DNA of 64,000 bases from Ruminococcus sp. (GCA_019420505.1 JAHZHC010000012.1:1-64000); one strand, 5' to 3'. Positions 24,192-32,508 are shown, counted from the first letter of the stretch. Numbers and translations are program-made. Notes: generated by a model from the letters alone, not told the origin.

Positions 24192-25346
24192 ATGAAAATA
24201 ATAAGCAGGAAAAAATCTGCTCAAAAAATCACCGCAAATGCGGAAAGAATGTCTGACGGTTCACTTTTCAGACTTGCACCGTCAGGAAAAGTCTTTGAAC
24301 ATGAATTTTATGACGCACTCAGAATGGAAGTCCCCATACTCGACGCATGTATCGGAAAAATCATACGATTGACGGGAGATTTCAGACTGAAAGCAGCAAA
24401 GGAAAGCGTTCAGCCGCTTCTCGATCACTTTTCCCTCGAAGTCCCCGTAGGAATTTCAGGCGTTTCAATCAATACCTTTGCCGATATGTATCTGGATTCG
24501 CTTCTGACCTACGGCAAAGCAATCGGAGAAATTATTACCGACAAAAATCAGCGTACCGTAAACGGTTTATGGGTGGGCGACAGCACGCTTTTCAGGGTGC
24601 GTCCCGGAAATGAAAAAACTGATCTGTGCATTACTCAGATTTTCGGAGATGAAGAAAGCCCGGTTATCAATCCGGAACGCATGGTTTATACTGCCTTGAA
24701 TCCGTCGCCAAAGCATCCGGAGGGAGTTTCCATACTTCGTGGAATTCCGGCTTTAAGCAAGATCCTGATGCGGATTTATGAGTGTATCGGTCAGAATTTT
24801 GACCGGGTGGGAAACGTCCGCTATGCGGTTACATACAATCCGTCAGACGACGGTGACAAAGCATTTGCCAAGGAACGTGCTATGGAAATAGCAAAGGAAT
24901 GGTCAAACGGAATGAATGCGGCAAAATACGGTGCAGTAAAGGATTTTGTGGCGGCTGGTGATGTTCAGATCAAAGTCATCGGCGCTGAAAATCAGCTTAT
25001 TGATACCGAAATCCCTGTTCGTCAGCTCCTTGAACAAATGATTTCAAAGCTTTCAATTCCGCCGTTTCTTTTAGGCTTGAACTGGTCAAGCACAGAACGC
25101 ATGTCTTCTCAGCAATCTGATATTCTGACAAGCGAGCTGGAATATTACCGACGGCTTCTTACACCAATTCTAAGGAAAATAGGTCTGACATTTCTCAGGC
25201 TAAACGGTATTGACAGCGACGTTTCGGTCGAATGGGCAAATATTAATCTTCAGGACGAAGAGGCGCTTGCAAAAGCAAGGCTTTACAACGCTCAGGCAAA
25301 GCAGCTTGAGCTTATCAATGAAAAAACAGAAGGAGGCAAAAATTAA
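24192..25346 (+). CDS. Phage portal protein
   Basis: The 384-residue portal of the SPP1/HK97-like class has a helical clip region near VPILDACIGKIIRLTGDF (~42-59). A YGKAIGEIITD segment lies at ~106-116. The core stem region is ISKLSIPPFLLGLNW, then MSSQQSDILTSELEYYRRLLTPILRKIGL (~290-330). Portals form a dodecamer at one capsid vertex. It lies 15 bases after the terminase and overlaps the next start by one base. Confidence 0.88.
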   Translation: MKIISRKKSAQKITANAERMSDGSLFRLAPSGKVFEHEFYDALRMEVPILDACIGKIIRLTGDFRLKAAKESVQPLLDHFSLEVPVGISGVSINTFADMYLDSLLTYGKAIGEIITDKNQRTVNGLWVGDSTLFRVRPGNEKTDLCITQIFGDEESPVINPERMVYTALNPSPKHPEGVSILRGIPALSKILMRIYECIGQNFDRVGNVRYAVTYNPSDDGDKAFAKERAMEIAKEWSNGMNAAKYGAVKDFVAAGDVQIKVIGAENQLIDTEIPVRQLLEQMISKLSIPPFLLGLNWSSTERMSSQQSDILTSELEYYRRLLTPILRKIGLTFLRLNGIDSDVSVEWANINLQDEEALAKARLYNAQAKQLELINEKTEGGKN

Positions 25347-26233
25347 TGGAATCAAATGATTTTATACTCACTGATGAATTATTGGAAAAGGTAAATAAGT
25401 TCTCAAGAGCAAAGCTGACTGCTGATGAAATTTATACTTTCCCTGTAATATTGTGCGACAATGAAACAGACAGAGATTTTGAACGTTTTTCTATTGACGC
25501 ACTGAGAAAGCTCAGCAAGCTTTTTATCGGCAAGACGGGAATTTTTGATCACAACCCCAAAGGCGAAAACCAGACGGCAAGAATTTTTGACACAGAGGTT
25601 AAAATTTTTACTGACCGAACCACATCTTACGGAGAACCTTATGCCTGTCTTACGGCAAAGGCTTATATGATACGCACGGCAAAATCTGCTGATCTTATTG
25701 CAGAAATTGACGGCGGAATCAAAAAGGAAGTTTCAGTGAGTTGTTCAGTAAAGTCACATATCTGTTCAATTTGCGGAGCAGACATGAAAAAGTCGCCCTG
25801 TACTCACATAAAGGGGGCAGAATACGGCGGAAAGCTTTGCTGTTATATTCTTGACGAACCTTTTGACGCATATGAATGGTCCTTTGTTGCAGTTCCCGCA
25901 CAAAAAAACGCAGGAGTCACAAAGACATACGGTCAAAAATACGACAGCGATTATGAGACTCTTATGTCAGAGCTTTCAAAGTTAAAAAAAGAAAACTGCA
26001 AGGCAAGAGAAATGCTGAAAAAGGAAATTATGCGTCTGAGCTTTTTATACAATCCTCTTATTACGGTAAAGACAGTAGGCTTTCTCACAAACTCACTTTC
26101 ATTTGAGCAGCTTTTAGAACTAAAGGAAAGTCTTGAACAGGACTTAAAGCAAAAAAGTGATTTTTCTGAAAAACAGAACGACACATCAAACAAAAATAAC
26201 AAAGAATTTAAAATTAATAAAAAGGAGAACTAA
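25346..26233 (+). CDS. Prohead protease/scaffold-like capsid assembly protein
   Basis: The 295-residue protein looks bipartite. Residues ~1-190 resemble phage prohead proteases: ERFSIDALRKLSKLFIGKTGIFDHN with a conserved His, GGIKKEVSVSCSV with Ser, YEWSFVAVPAQKNAG. They also carry a zinc-ribbon-like Cys-x2-Cys...Cys-x-His (CSICGADMKKSPCTH, ~143-157). Residues ~200-295 form a Glu/Lys-rich coiled coil as in scaffolding domains. The ending NKNNKEFKINKKEN carries the ribosome site of the capsid gene. It probably cuts itself and the capsid delta domain during maturation. Confidence 0.75.
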   Translation: MESNDFILTDELLEKVNKFSRAKLTADEIYTFPVILCDNETDRDFERFSIDALRKLSKLFIGKTGIFDHNPKGENQTARIFDTEVKIFTDRTTSYGEPYACLTAKAYMIRTAKSADLIAEIDGGIKKEVSVSCSVKSHICSICGADMKKSPCTHIKGAEYGGKLCCYILDEPFDAYEWSFVAVPAQKNAGVTKTYGQKYDSDYETLMSELSKLKKENCKAREMLKKEIMRLSFLYNPLITVKTVGFLTNSLSFEQLLELKESLEQDLKQKSDFSEKQNDTSNKNNKEFKINKKEN

Positions 26234-26234
26234 T

Positions 26235-27212
26235 ATGTACGATACAATCAAACTTGAAAAAGGACTTTATTCAATTACAGGCAAAAACTTTACAGAGGCA
26301 CTTGAGGCTATTGATCCTGACAGCAGTTATAAGGGCACAGAGCTTGAGGGCTTGGACGCTTTTGAACGTCAGCTGAAGCGATTCGACATCAGAATTTCAG
26401 GAAAAAACTCGGACAAGGTAGAAAAATTCTTTCTTTCTACAGAATCCGCTGTACTGTTTCCTGAATATGTTCGCAGAACAATTAAACAGGGGATGGATGA
26501 AACTTCAATTCTCGGTCACATTTCTGCCTCAGTTTCTTATGTTAACGACTTGGATTTCAAGAGCATTATGATGGGTAAAAACACCAATACCTCGTCTTCC
26601 TATCAGCTTGGAGAGCTGCCTTTTCACACAGTAAAACTAAATCCTGTTTCCAACTCTATTACAAAACTCGGAAGAGGTCTTAAATTCTCATATGAATCAA
26701 TTTCCAAACAGCGAATTGAAACGCTTGGCGTCATTCTCAAACGACTTGGTTCACAGCTTTCAAAGGAAATAAATATTATGGCGATTTCAACTTTAACTTC
26801 GGGACTTACTCCTGCTGCCATTTCAGGTGAACAGATCACATACAATGAACTTGCCGGATTCTTTTCGTCAATGAGCGACTGCAATATGTCTTCGCTTATA
26901 TGCTCTCCTGCGGTTCTTGCTAAAATCGTTTCAATGGAAGAAATGAAAAACAGTCAATATGATTATATGTCAAGCGGAGTTGTTAAAACTCCTTTCGGAA
27001 TAGATCTGATAAAGTGCAATGGAATTTCAGATGATATTGCTGTAGGAATTGACAAGTCATGTGCTGTTGAGACTGTATTCGGAAACGATGTCATTGTGGA
27101 TTATGACAAGCTGATTTCAAATCAATGCACTGAGGTTTTTGCTTCGGTTTCTGTTGGATTCGCAAAAATCATTGACGGCTCAATTCTTACAACAAAAATA
27201 ACAAGCAAATAA
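26235..27212 (+). CDS. Phage major capsid protein
   Basis: This 325-residue protein starts at ATG 26235 behind AAGGAG. The N-terminal MYDTIKLEKGLYS leads to helical segments and then typical HK97-fold capsid regions: ESAVLFPEYVRRTIKQGMDE (~76-95), TKLGRGLKFSYESISKQRIETLG (~143-165), LICSPAVLAKIVSMEEMKN and a C-terminal beta-sheet ending GSILTTKITSK. It assembles with the portal and protease gene upstream. A strong hairpin follows immediately. Confidence 0.82.
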   Translation: MYDTIKLEKGLYSITGKNFTEALEAIDPDSSYKGTELEGLDAFERQLKRFDIRISGKNSDKVEKFFLSTESAVLFPEYVRRTIKQGMDETSILGHISASVSYVNDLDFKSIMMGKNTNTSSSYQLGELPFHTVKLNPVSNSITKLGRGLKFSYESISKQRIETLGVILKRLGSQLSKEINIMAISTLTSGLTPAAISGEQITYNELAGFFSSMSDCNMSSLICSPAVLAKIVSMEEMKNSQYDYMSSGVVKTPFGIDLIKCNGISDDIAVGIDKSCAVETVFGNDVIVDYDKLISNQCTEVFASVSVGFAKIIDGSILTTKITSK

Positions 27213-27220
27213 ACAGCTTT

Positions 27221-27260
27221 GCCGAAGTTCGGGCAGAACGTTCTGTCCGAACATTTCGGC
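27221..27260 (+). other. Strong hairpin after the capsid gene
   Basis: A 40-base, near-continuous stem (GCCGAA, GTTCGG and GCAGAA on the left arm with their complements) lies directly after the capsid stop and before GGGAGG of the next gene. No T-run follows, so it fits an mRNA stabiliser or partial attenuator that keeps capsid expression high. Confidence 0.6.
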
Positions 27261-27279
27261 ACAAGGGAGGTTTTTAATT

Positions 27280-27654
27280 ATGGCGTTATTAAACGCACAG
27301 AACATCAGAACAGAATTCCTGAAAATCACCGGGCTTTCGGAAGATGAATTCAAGCTTCAAAATATTATTGACAATGCACAGAGATATGTTGAGAAAAGGA
27401 TTATTCCTGAATCTCCTGATTCTGACGAAATAAAATGCTGTGAATATGCTGCCTGTGCACACGCAGTCTATGACTATACGCTTCAAAATCTGCTTTCAGA
27501 CAGAATTATTGTAACACAGCTGGGGAGAGCGTCAAGTAATTATCGTGAAAACAGCGTTATTCAGGCTGCATTTTCATTCAGAAAATCTGTATTTGATTCA
27601 ATGAAGGATTTAATTCGTGACGACAGCTTTGTTTTTCAGGTTATGGAGGAATGA
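27280..27654 (+). CDS. Head-tail connector (adaptor-like) protein
   Basis: The 124-residue helical protein matches the gp15/gp6-like adaptor pattern: LNAQNIRTEFLKITGL, IIDNAQRYVEKRI (~30-42), AACAHAVYDYTLQ. Such proteins form a ring under the portal. Identification rests on size, helicity and position after the capsid gene. The start has GGGAGG upstream. It is four bases from the next gene. Confidence 0.65.
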   Translation: MALLNAQNIRTEFLKITGLSEDEFKLQNIIDNAQRYVEKRIIPESPDSDEIKCCEYAACAHAVYDYTLQNLLSDRIIVTQLGRASSNYRENSVIQAAFSFRKSVFDSMKDLIRDDSFVFQVMEE

Positions 27655-27657
27655 GGC

Positions 27658-28077
27658 ATGCTTAATTCTTTTGAACTTGTATTAACGTCTTGTCTGAGCA
27701 ATGCCGGATTTATACCTTACACTGATTTTTCTGATATAGATACTATTGCGGCTAAAGCGAATTATCTTGCGTTTTATTCCATTAAAGACGTGAAATACTC
27801 CGGACGGGTTTACGCTTTTGACAACAGCGAATATGGACTTGAAGTTTCGGGGTGTGCTGATATAAAGCTTTTAGGAAAGAAAAACGATTATAAGGATTTT
27901 TCTGAAATTGATAACAGAAGCTTTTCGTTTATAAACTCTTTAATCACGTCGGATAAAATTGTCATTTCAAGTCTTTCCCGAAGTGAAGTTGAAGCTGACG
28001 CAAATTCAGGACGTCTTAAAAGCGTAATTTCCTTTAATTTTAAATTGCTTGTTACTGAAAGTATAAAGGAGGAATAG
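27658..28077 (+). CDS. Phage protein, possible tail terminator or head closure
   Basis: The 139-residue alpha/beta protein shows no motif I can name. In this position tailed phages encode a head-closure or tail-terminator protein, and the size fits. The sequence alternates beta-rich segments (DVKYSGRVYAFDN; EYGLEVSGCADIKLL) with a C-terminal strand SVISFNFKLLVTE. The position is the main evidence. Confidence 0.55.
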   Translation: MLNSFELVLTSCLSNAGFIPYTDFSDIDTIAAKANYLAFYSIKDVKYSGRVYAFDNSEYGLEVSGCADIKLLGKKNDYKDFSEIDNRSFSFINSLITSDKIVISSLSRSEVEADANSGRLKSVISFNFKLLVTESIKEE

Positions 28078-28080
28078 GAC

Positions 28081-28440
28081 ATGGTTTATGAATTCAACAA
28101 TCAGAAATATACTTATATTCACGGCAGCACTGTTCTCAATTTTGAACACATTGAATTTAAGCGTGGTACGAAAATTTCTGAATATCCTGTTATCGGAGAA
28201 AGAATTGATATGGCAATTGAGGGATCTACTCCAAAGCAGCTCACGCTGAAGGGAAGATTTTTAGTTAAAGATTTTGGCCGTATAAATTCTTATATCAAAT
28301 CAAACACGGGACAGATCATTCCATCATTTACGCTTAACGGCACTTCTTACAGCAATATGATTCTTATTGACGGCAGGACAGAACTTGATTCATCAAAAGT
28401 TTTTGGGGACATGGTTTTTATATTTAAATCCATGGCTTAA
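28081..28440 (+). CDS. Phage tail-associated protein
   Basis: This 119-residue, beta-rich protein has EYPVIGERIDMAIEGSTPKQLTLKGRF (~37-63, two parts) and ends with FGDMVFIFKSMA. The pattern (a beta-sandwich with a recurring LTLKGRF-like strand) recalls small tail or baseplate-wedge proteins. Tape-measure or sheath genes do not follow. It starts right after a GGAGGAATAGGAC leader. Function is inferred from position. Confidence 0.5.
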   Translation: MVYEFNNQKYTYIHGSTVLNFEHIEFKRGTKISEYPVIGERIDMAIEGSTPKQLTLKGRFLVKDFGRINSYIKSNTGQIIPSFTLNGTSYSNMILIDGRTELDSSKVFGDMVFIFKSMA

Positions 28441-28459
28441 ATAATGAAAGGATATTTAT

Positions 28460-29380
28460 ATGGACACAGCTTCTATTACATTCAGCTACACTGACGGGAC
28501 AAACGCTTCCTACACCCCGATAGATTTCAAGTTTACAAAAGAGCGTTACACACCTTACACCACTCTTGAAGGGCATCTTCTGACCGCTCGTGACATAACG
28601 GATATAAATACTGTATATCTTTACATAAACAACAAGCTTGTTCACTGTGGTATGGCGGACTTTATCCAGCGCAGGAATGCCGGGGGACGGAATATTATTA
28701 CTGTTTTATCAAGGGGATTTACTTTACTTTTAGGACAGAATGAGCCGGTTCCCGGAATTATTTCAAATGCTGATCTTCAAAAAATTGTTTCTGATAATGT
28801 TAATATACCTTATGTAAAATGTCAGGAGAACACAAAAACGGTAAACTATGTTTTTGTAAAAGAAAAATCCACTATATGGGACGCTGTCTGCGCTTACACT
28901 TACAAGGCATACAAAACCTATCCGTTTATCACAGGAACTAACACTGTTAATGCTGCTGTCGGAAGCAATGTCGGAATTCACTCTTATTTTTCCGACACAA
29001 TTACTTACTATGGAGAAAAGCTTTCCACCTCAGGGATGATCTCACAGGTTTACATGGCTGATTCAGAAGGCCAATACACATACATGAAGCAAAATGCTCA
29101 CTCACAAAAGCGCAAAATAGTAAAAAAGAAATACTATCCTTTAGACAGGCAATGGTATTCTAACCCTGAGGACGGTTTACAGGCAAAGCTGGATTATTCC
29201 AACAAAGGATACATTTCAGCCGAGCTTCAATATAGGGGACATCAATTTGAAAATTTAATGGACAGGGCTATATATCAGAATGGTACGTTTACAATTAACT
29301 CGGAACGCATATCCTTAGTTGAAGTGACGGGAAGCGGCCGTGGAATTTTTACTAAAATTGCTGTTTACAGGGACAACTGA
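28460..29380 (+). CDS. Phage tail hub / late-control-D-like protein
   Basis: The 306-residue protein resembles tail hub or baseplate proteins of the gp27/XkdQ/gpD kind: an N-terminal beta domain (FTKERYTPYTTLEGHLLTA ~24-42; LVHCGMADFIQRRNAGGRNIITVLSRGF), a central SDNVNIPYVKC...STIWDAVCAYTYKAY helix block, and a C-terminal beta barrel (ERISLVEVTGSGRGIFTKIAVYRDN). It is the last gene of the cassette; downstream is the terminator of the convergent LacI gene. No spike, lysozyme or fibre domain is visible. Confidence 0.6.
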   Translation: MDTASITFSYTDGTNASYTPIDFKFTKERYTPYTTLEGHLLTARDITDINTVYLYINNKLVHCGMADFIQRRNAGGRNIITVLSRGFTLLLGQNEPVPGIISNADLQKIVSDNVNIPYVKCQENTKTVNYVFVKEKSTIWDAVCAYTYKAYKTYPFITGTNTVNAAVGSNVGIHSYFSDTITYYGEKLSTSGMISQVYMADSEGQYTYMKQNAHSQKRKIVKKKYYPLDRQWYSNPEDGLQAKLDYSNKGYISAELQYRGHQFENLMDRAIYQNGTFTINSERISLVEVTGSGRGIFTKIAVYRDN

Positions 29381-29383
29381 GCA

Positions 29384-29412
29384 TAAAAAACAGGAAGCTC
29401 AAAGCTTCCTGT
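29384..29412 (-). terminator. Convergent terminator between the phage cassette and lacI
   Basis: ACAGGAAGCT-CAA-AGCTTCCTGT is a 10-bp perfect stem; on the minus strand it is followed by TTTTTT. On the plus strand the tail is weak (TAATCATT), but the hairpin is shared. Confidence 0.8.
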
Positions 29413-29426
29413 TAATCATTAATATT

Positions 29427-30443
29427 TTATCCTTTATTCAAATCGGCAACCGACTCGCCTTCAAGCAAGGTTCCGTCTATTGTGATAATTTCCGAAAATG
29501 CCATTCGGGGATGCTCAATCAATGAAATCAGTTTTTTAGCTGCGGTTTTTCCAATGGTTTCGGTATCCTGAAGATATGTTGTCAGCTTTGGGTGCATAAG
29601 CTGTGAATAGGATATTCCGTCAAATCCCACAATCGACACATCGCCGGGAACTGAAAACCCCATATCTCTCAGAGCATTATAGCCTCCTATTGCTGAATAA
29701 TCATCAGGCATAAATATACACGTAGGAATTTCTTCTCTTGACATAAGGTCTTTTGTAACCACATAGGCAAGGGCAGGATTATGATAATCAGCGCTGAGCA
29801 TCCATGACGGATTAATTTTTATTCCACGGCTTTTACATGCTTTATAGAATCCGGCAAGCCGTCTTTCGGTTACTGCGGCTTTACTTCCCTTTATATATGC
29901 GATTTTTGTATGTCCTTTTCCGGTAACAAAGTCAACAAGCTTTTCAATGCCGATCTCATTGCTTGACATTATTGCTGTTGTGCTGTCAAAGATATGATCA
30001 ATTGTAACCACGGGTATATCGCCGTTTATTACCTCATAAACATCAGGTGTTGTGAAATCTCCGCTTGTCAGCATTATTCCGTCTACGTTTCTATATTTAC
30101 AATGATCATATGTAGACATTTTCTGTTTTCCGAAGCCTTTATTGACAAAGGTTATATCATATCCTGATTTTTCACAGGATCTTTTGAAATTGCTTATGAT
30201 TTTAGCAAAAAACTCCTGTGACAAGCCTTTTCCCGGTTCTTCGTTAAACATAACTCCCAGATTATAAGTTCTGTTTGTTTTAAGAGCTCTTGCCTGAGAA
30301 TTGGGGAAATATCCCATTTCACGTGCAGTACGCACCAGACGTTCTTTTGTTGCAACGCTGACGTCCTTATGGTCATTCAGCGCTTTACTCACAGTTGCGA
30401 CAGACACACCGCATCTGAGGGCAATATCTTTTAATGATACCAT
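29427..30443 (-). CDS. LacI/GalR-family transcriptional regulator
   Basis: The 338-residue repressor has the canonical N-terminal HTH SLKDIALRCGVSVATVSKALN (~3-23, two parts) with hinge region, then a periplasmic-binding-protein-like sugar domain (NLGVMFNEEPGK; VVTIDHIFDS; GDVSIVGFDGISYSQLMHPKLTT at ~261-283, two parts). AAAGGCGG precedes the ATG. It stands alone, convergent to the phage cassette, with no carbohydrate gene adjacent. Its sugar effector and targets cannot be named. Confidence 0.9.
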   Translation of the reverse strand: MVSLKDIALRCGVSVATVSKALNDHKDVSVATKERLVRTAREMGYFPNSQARALKTNRTYNLGVMFNEEPGKGLSQEFFAKIISNFKRSCEKSGYDITFVNKGFGKQKMSTYDHCKYRNVDGIMLTSGDFTTPDVYEVINGDIPVVTIDHIFDSTTAIMSSNEIGIEKLVDFVTGKGHTKIAYIKGSKAAVTERRLAGFYKACKSRGIKINPSWMLSADYHNPALAYVVTKDLMSREEIPTCIFMPDDYSAIGGYNALRDMGFSVPGDVSIVGFDGISYSQLMHPKLTTYLQDTETIGKTAAKKLISLIEHPRMAFSEIITIDGTLLEGESVADLNKG

Positions 30444-30675
30444 GCTATCCGCCTTTCTTTTTATTAAATAAGGAAGGTTAATTTTACAACTTTAATACGT
30501 AAATATTATACAATATTTCGCAAAAAAAGTCAAGTGTTTTGTGCAATATTATTAATTTTTTTAAATATAAACTCCTGGAAATTACAGGTGTGATTATTTA
30601 TCCTGACATAAATTCCGAAAAAGCGTTATTACAATTATAAAATTACAACAAAGTAAACAAAATTTTAAAAAGCCA
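30444..30675. other. AT-rich intergenic region, no gene seen
   Basis: Between the divergent lacI and the binding-protein leader, about 230 bases of AT-rich sequence with no open reading frame. It carries only the promoters at its edges. Confidence 0.5.
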
Positions 30676-30704
30676 TTTACTTCATTTTATAAATGTGCTA
30701 ATAT
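30676..30704 (+). promoter_or_regulatory. Promoter of the amino-acid-binding protein gene
   Basis: TTTACT (30676-30681), 17 bases ending TGC, TAATAT (30699-30704): an extended -10 promoter. The leader ORF starts about 15 bases after the expected transcription start. Confidence 0.65.
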
Positions 30705-30725
30705 AGTAAAGTAAGAGGTTCTTTT

Positions 30726-30821
30726 ATGGACTATATCGGGCAGACTGTTTTCCGCTTTATCGGTTTGCTTAAAATTTTCAGGCGGAGAAAAGGAGTATTA
30801 TATGAAAAAATCAATTTTTAG
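30726..30821 (+). CDS. Candidate leader peptide overlapping the binding-protein start
   Basis: A 31-codon frame (MDYIGQTVFRFIGLLKIF..., basic RRRK in its middle, ending NF) starts at ATG 30726 with AGAGG seven bases upstream. It stops at 30819-30821, 17 bases past the start codon of the binding-protein gene in another frame. Ribosomes ending here would be close to the next start, which is typical of coupling. It may be a regulatory leader or an accident. Confidence 0.35.
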   Translation: MDYIGQTVFRFIGLLKIFRRRKGVLYEKINF

Positions 30822-31659
30822 CGCTATTGCAAGCGCATCCTTGGCAGCTATGCTTTTACTTTCATCCTGCGGTACTAATGACAGCGAATCAAAGGCTGAT
30901 TCAGAGAGCAAAGCATCTGCAAACGCAGGCAGTGCTGTTAAGGACGAATCGTATCAGAAGGTAGCGGACGCAGGAAAGCTTATTCTCGGACTTGACGCTT
31001 CATTCAAGCCTATGGGTTACACAGATGAAAATGACAAAATAGTTGGATTTGACATTGATCTTGCAGAAGAAGTTTGCAGCCGTCTTGGAATTAAGCTTGA
31101 GACTTACGGTGTAAACTGGGACACAAAGGAAGTTGATCTTGACGCAGGAACAATCGACTGCATCTGGAACGGTCTTTCAATAAGTCCTAAGAGAAAAGAA
31201 CAGATGCTTATGTCTGATCCTTACATGAAAAACGACATGGTTTTCACAGTAAACACAGACAGCGGCATAAAAAATCTTGACGAGCTGAAGGGCAAGACGA
31301 TTGCTGTACAGAACGGTTCTACTGCTCAGGAAATTCTTGCTGCATCAGATCTTTTTGCTGACATTACGGTAAACGAGCTTGCAACAAACGTTGAAGCTCT
31401 TAACCAACTGGAAATGGGAATGTGCGACGCAGTTTTCCTTGATTCAGTAGTTGCAAAATACGAAATAAACGCTACTTCCAAGGCTTTCACAATTTTAGAA
31501 GAGGGTCTTGAGGAAGAAGAATATGCTATCGGCTTCAGAAAGGGTGATCAGGCACTTTGCGACAAGATCGAAGAAGTTCTGAGCGAAATGAAGGCTGACG
31601 GCACAGTTGAAAAGATTTCCACAAAGTGGTTCGGAAGCGACATTACTACAATTAAATAA
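30802..31659 (+). CDS. Amino-acid ABC transporter substrate-binding lipoprotein
   Basis: The 285-residue lipoprotein has a lipobox LLLSSC (Cys23), a Ser/Ala/Lys-rich linker and then a type II periplasmic-binding fold of the GlnH/HisJ family. Family motifs are GKLILGLDASFKPMGYTDE (~57-75), VGFDIDLAEEVCSRLG (~82-97), CIWNGLSISPKRKEQM, GKTIAVQNGSTAQE and LNQLEMGMCDAVFLDS. It probably captures a polar or basic amino acid. A terminator follows directly, so permease and ATPase genes are not in this unit. Confidence 0.9.
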   Translation: MKKSIFSAIASASLAAMLLLSSCGTNDSESKADSESKASANAGSAVKDESYQKVADAGKLILGLDASFKPMGYTDENDKIVGFDIDLAEEVCSRLGIKLETYGVNWDTKEVDLDAGTIDCIWNGLSISPKRKEQMLMSDPYMKNDMVFTVNTDSGIKNLDELKGKTIAVQNGSTAQEILAASDLFADITVNELATNVEALNQLEMGMCDAVFLDSVVAKYEINATSKAFTILEEGLEEEEYAIGFRKGDQALCDKIEEVLSEMKADGTVEKISTKWFGSDITTIK

Positions 31660-31676
31660 TCAAATCCAAACACCAG

Positions 31677-31719
31677 ACACCGCCGTTACTTAAAGCTAAG
31701 TGAACGGCGGTGTTTTAAT
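31677..31719 (+). terminator. Terminator of the amino-acid-binding protein
   Basis: ACACCGCCGTT...AACGGCGGTGT, 11-bp stem, followed by TTTTAATTT. Confidence 0.85.
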
Positions 31720-31722
31720 TTA

Positions 31723-31789
31723 TAACAACGACTTATGTCCCCCGCCTCTAAGGCGTTAGTTGAATGACGGGACAATGCCCCTTATTGAA
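31723..31789 (+). repeat. Short intergenic element, copy B
   Basis: TAACAACGACTTATGTCCCC, a CGCCTCTAAGGCG hairpin, a second GACGGGACAATGCC segment, then CCCCTTATTGAA. The left 20 and right 12 bases match copy A at 19901-19943; the middle is longer by about 24 bases. Confidence 0.6.
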
Positions 31790-31820
31790 TTCAAAAAGCT
31801 GTTTAACAGACCAAACTTTT

Positions 31821-32489
31821 TTATTCTAATATTTTTCCATCTAAAATTTCAACGATCCTATCGCACTGCTGGGCAATTCTTTGGTCATGAGTAACTATAA
31901 CGACAGTTTTGCCTTGTTCATTTAAGGATTGAAAAAGTTCCATAATTTCATCTGAAGTTTTACTGTCCAACGCACCGGTAGGTTCATCAGCAAGAATAAT
32001 TTGGGGATCATTGATAATTGCTCTTGCTATTGCTACACGCTGTTTTTGCCCGCCGGAAAGCTCGATGCACTTAGAGTTTACTCTTGATGATAAGCCGACC
32101 GATTCAAGGGCTTTTACGGAAAGTTCTTTAAATTGTCCGGATTTCACTTTTGAATTAAAGATAAGCGGATATGAAAGATTTCTGAAAACTGTTCTGTCCA
32201 ACATGAGTCCGAAATCCTGAAGCACGAATCCAATTTGTTTATTTCGGATTTCAGAAAGCTTGCTTTGAGAAAGGTGGCCTGCTGCTTTTCCGTCAAAATA
32301 ATATTCACCCTCATCCGGAACATCAAGACAGCCAATAATATTCAGCAAGGTTGATTTGCCTGAACCGGACGCACCGATAACGGCAACCATTTCACCTCGG
32401 TTTATTTTAAGATTTACATTGCACAGGGCTTTAATCTGTGCTGATGTTCCTTTGTAATAGGTTTTTGATACACCTTTTAATTCTATCAT
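31821..32489 (-). CDS. MacB/LolD-type ABC transporter ATPase
   Basis: The ~222-residue ATPase has Walker A GASGSGKST (~33-41), Q-loop LQDFGLM (~87), signature LSGGQKQR (~131-138) and Walker B IILADEPTGALDS (~150-162). EPTGALDS is typical of the MacB/LolD/FtsE branch. I set the start at 32489, where GAGG sits close upstream; the longer frame to 32516 overlaps the previous stop. It is the last gene of the exporter operon and energises the two FtsX-like permeases. Confidence 0.9.
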   Translation of the reverse strand: MIELKGVSKTYYKGTSAQIKALCNVNLKINRGEMVAVIGASGSGKSTLLNIIGCLDVPDEGEYYFDGKAAGHLSQSKLSEIRNKQIGFVLQDFGLMLDRTVFRNLSYPLIFNSKVKSGQFKELSVKALESVGLSSRVNSKCIELSGGQKQRVAIARAIINDPQIILADEPTGALDSKTSDEIMELFQSLNEQGKTVVIVTHDQRIAQQCDRIVEILDGKILE

Positions 32490-32508
32490 TTCATCCTCAG
32501 CTCCTTCT

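Noticed and set aside
24347..24613. Plus-strand alternative frame inside the portal gene
   Set aside because: It is an out-of-frame shadow of the portal gene; no ribosome site, and its Arg/Ser-rich translation matches no family.
31790..31820. A terminator after the exporter ATPase
   Set aside because: CTGTTTAACAG is a short palindrome only, without a GC-rich stem and T-run.
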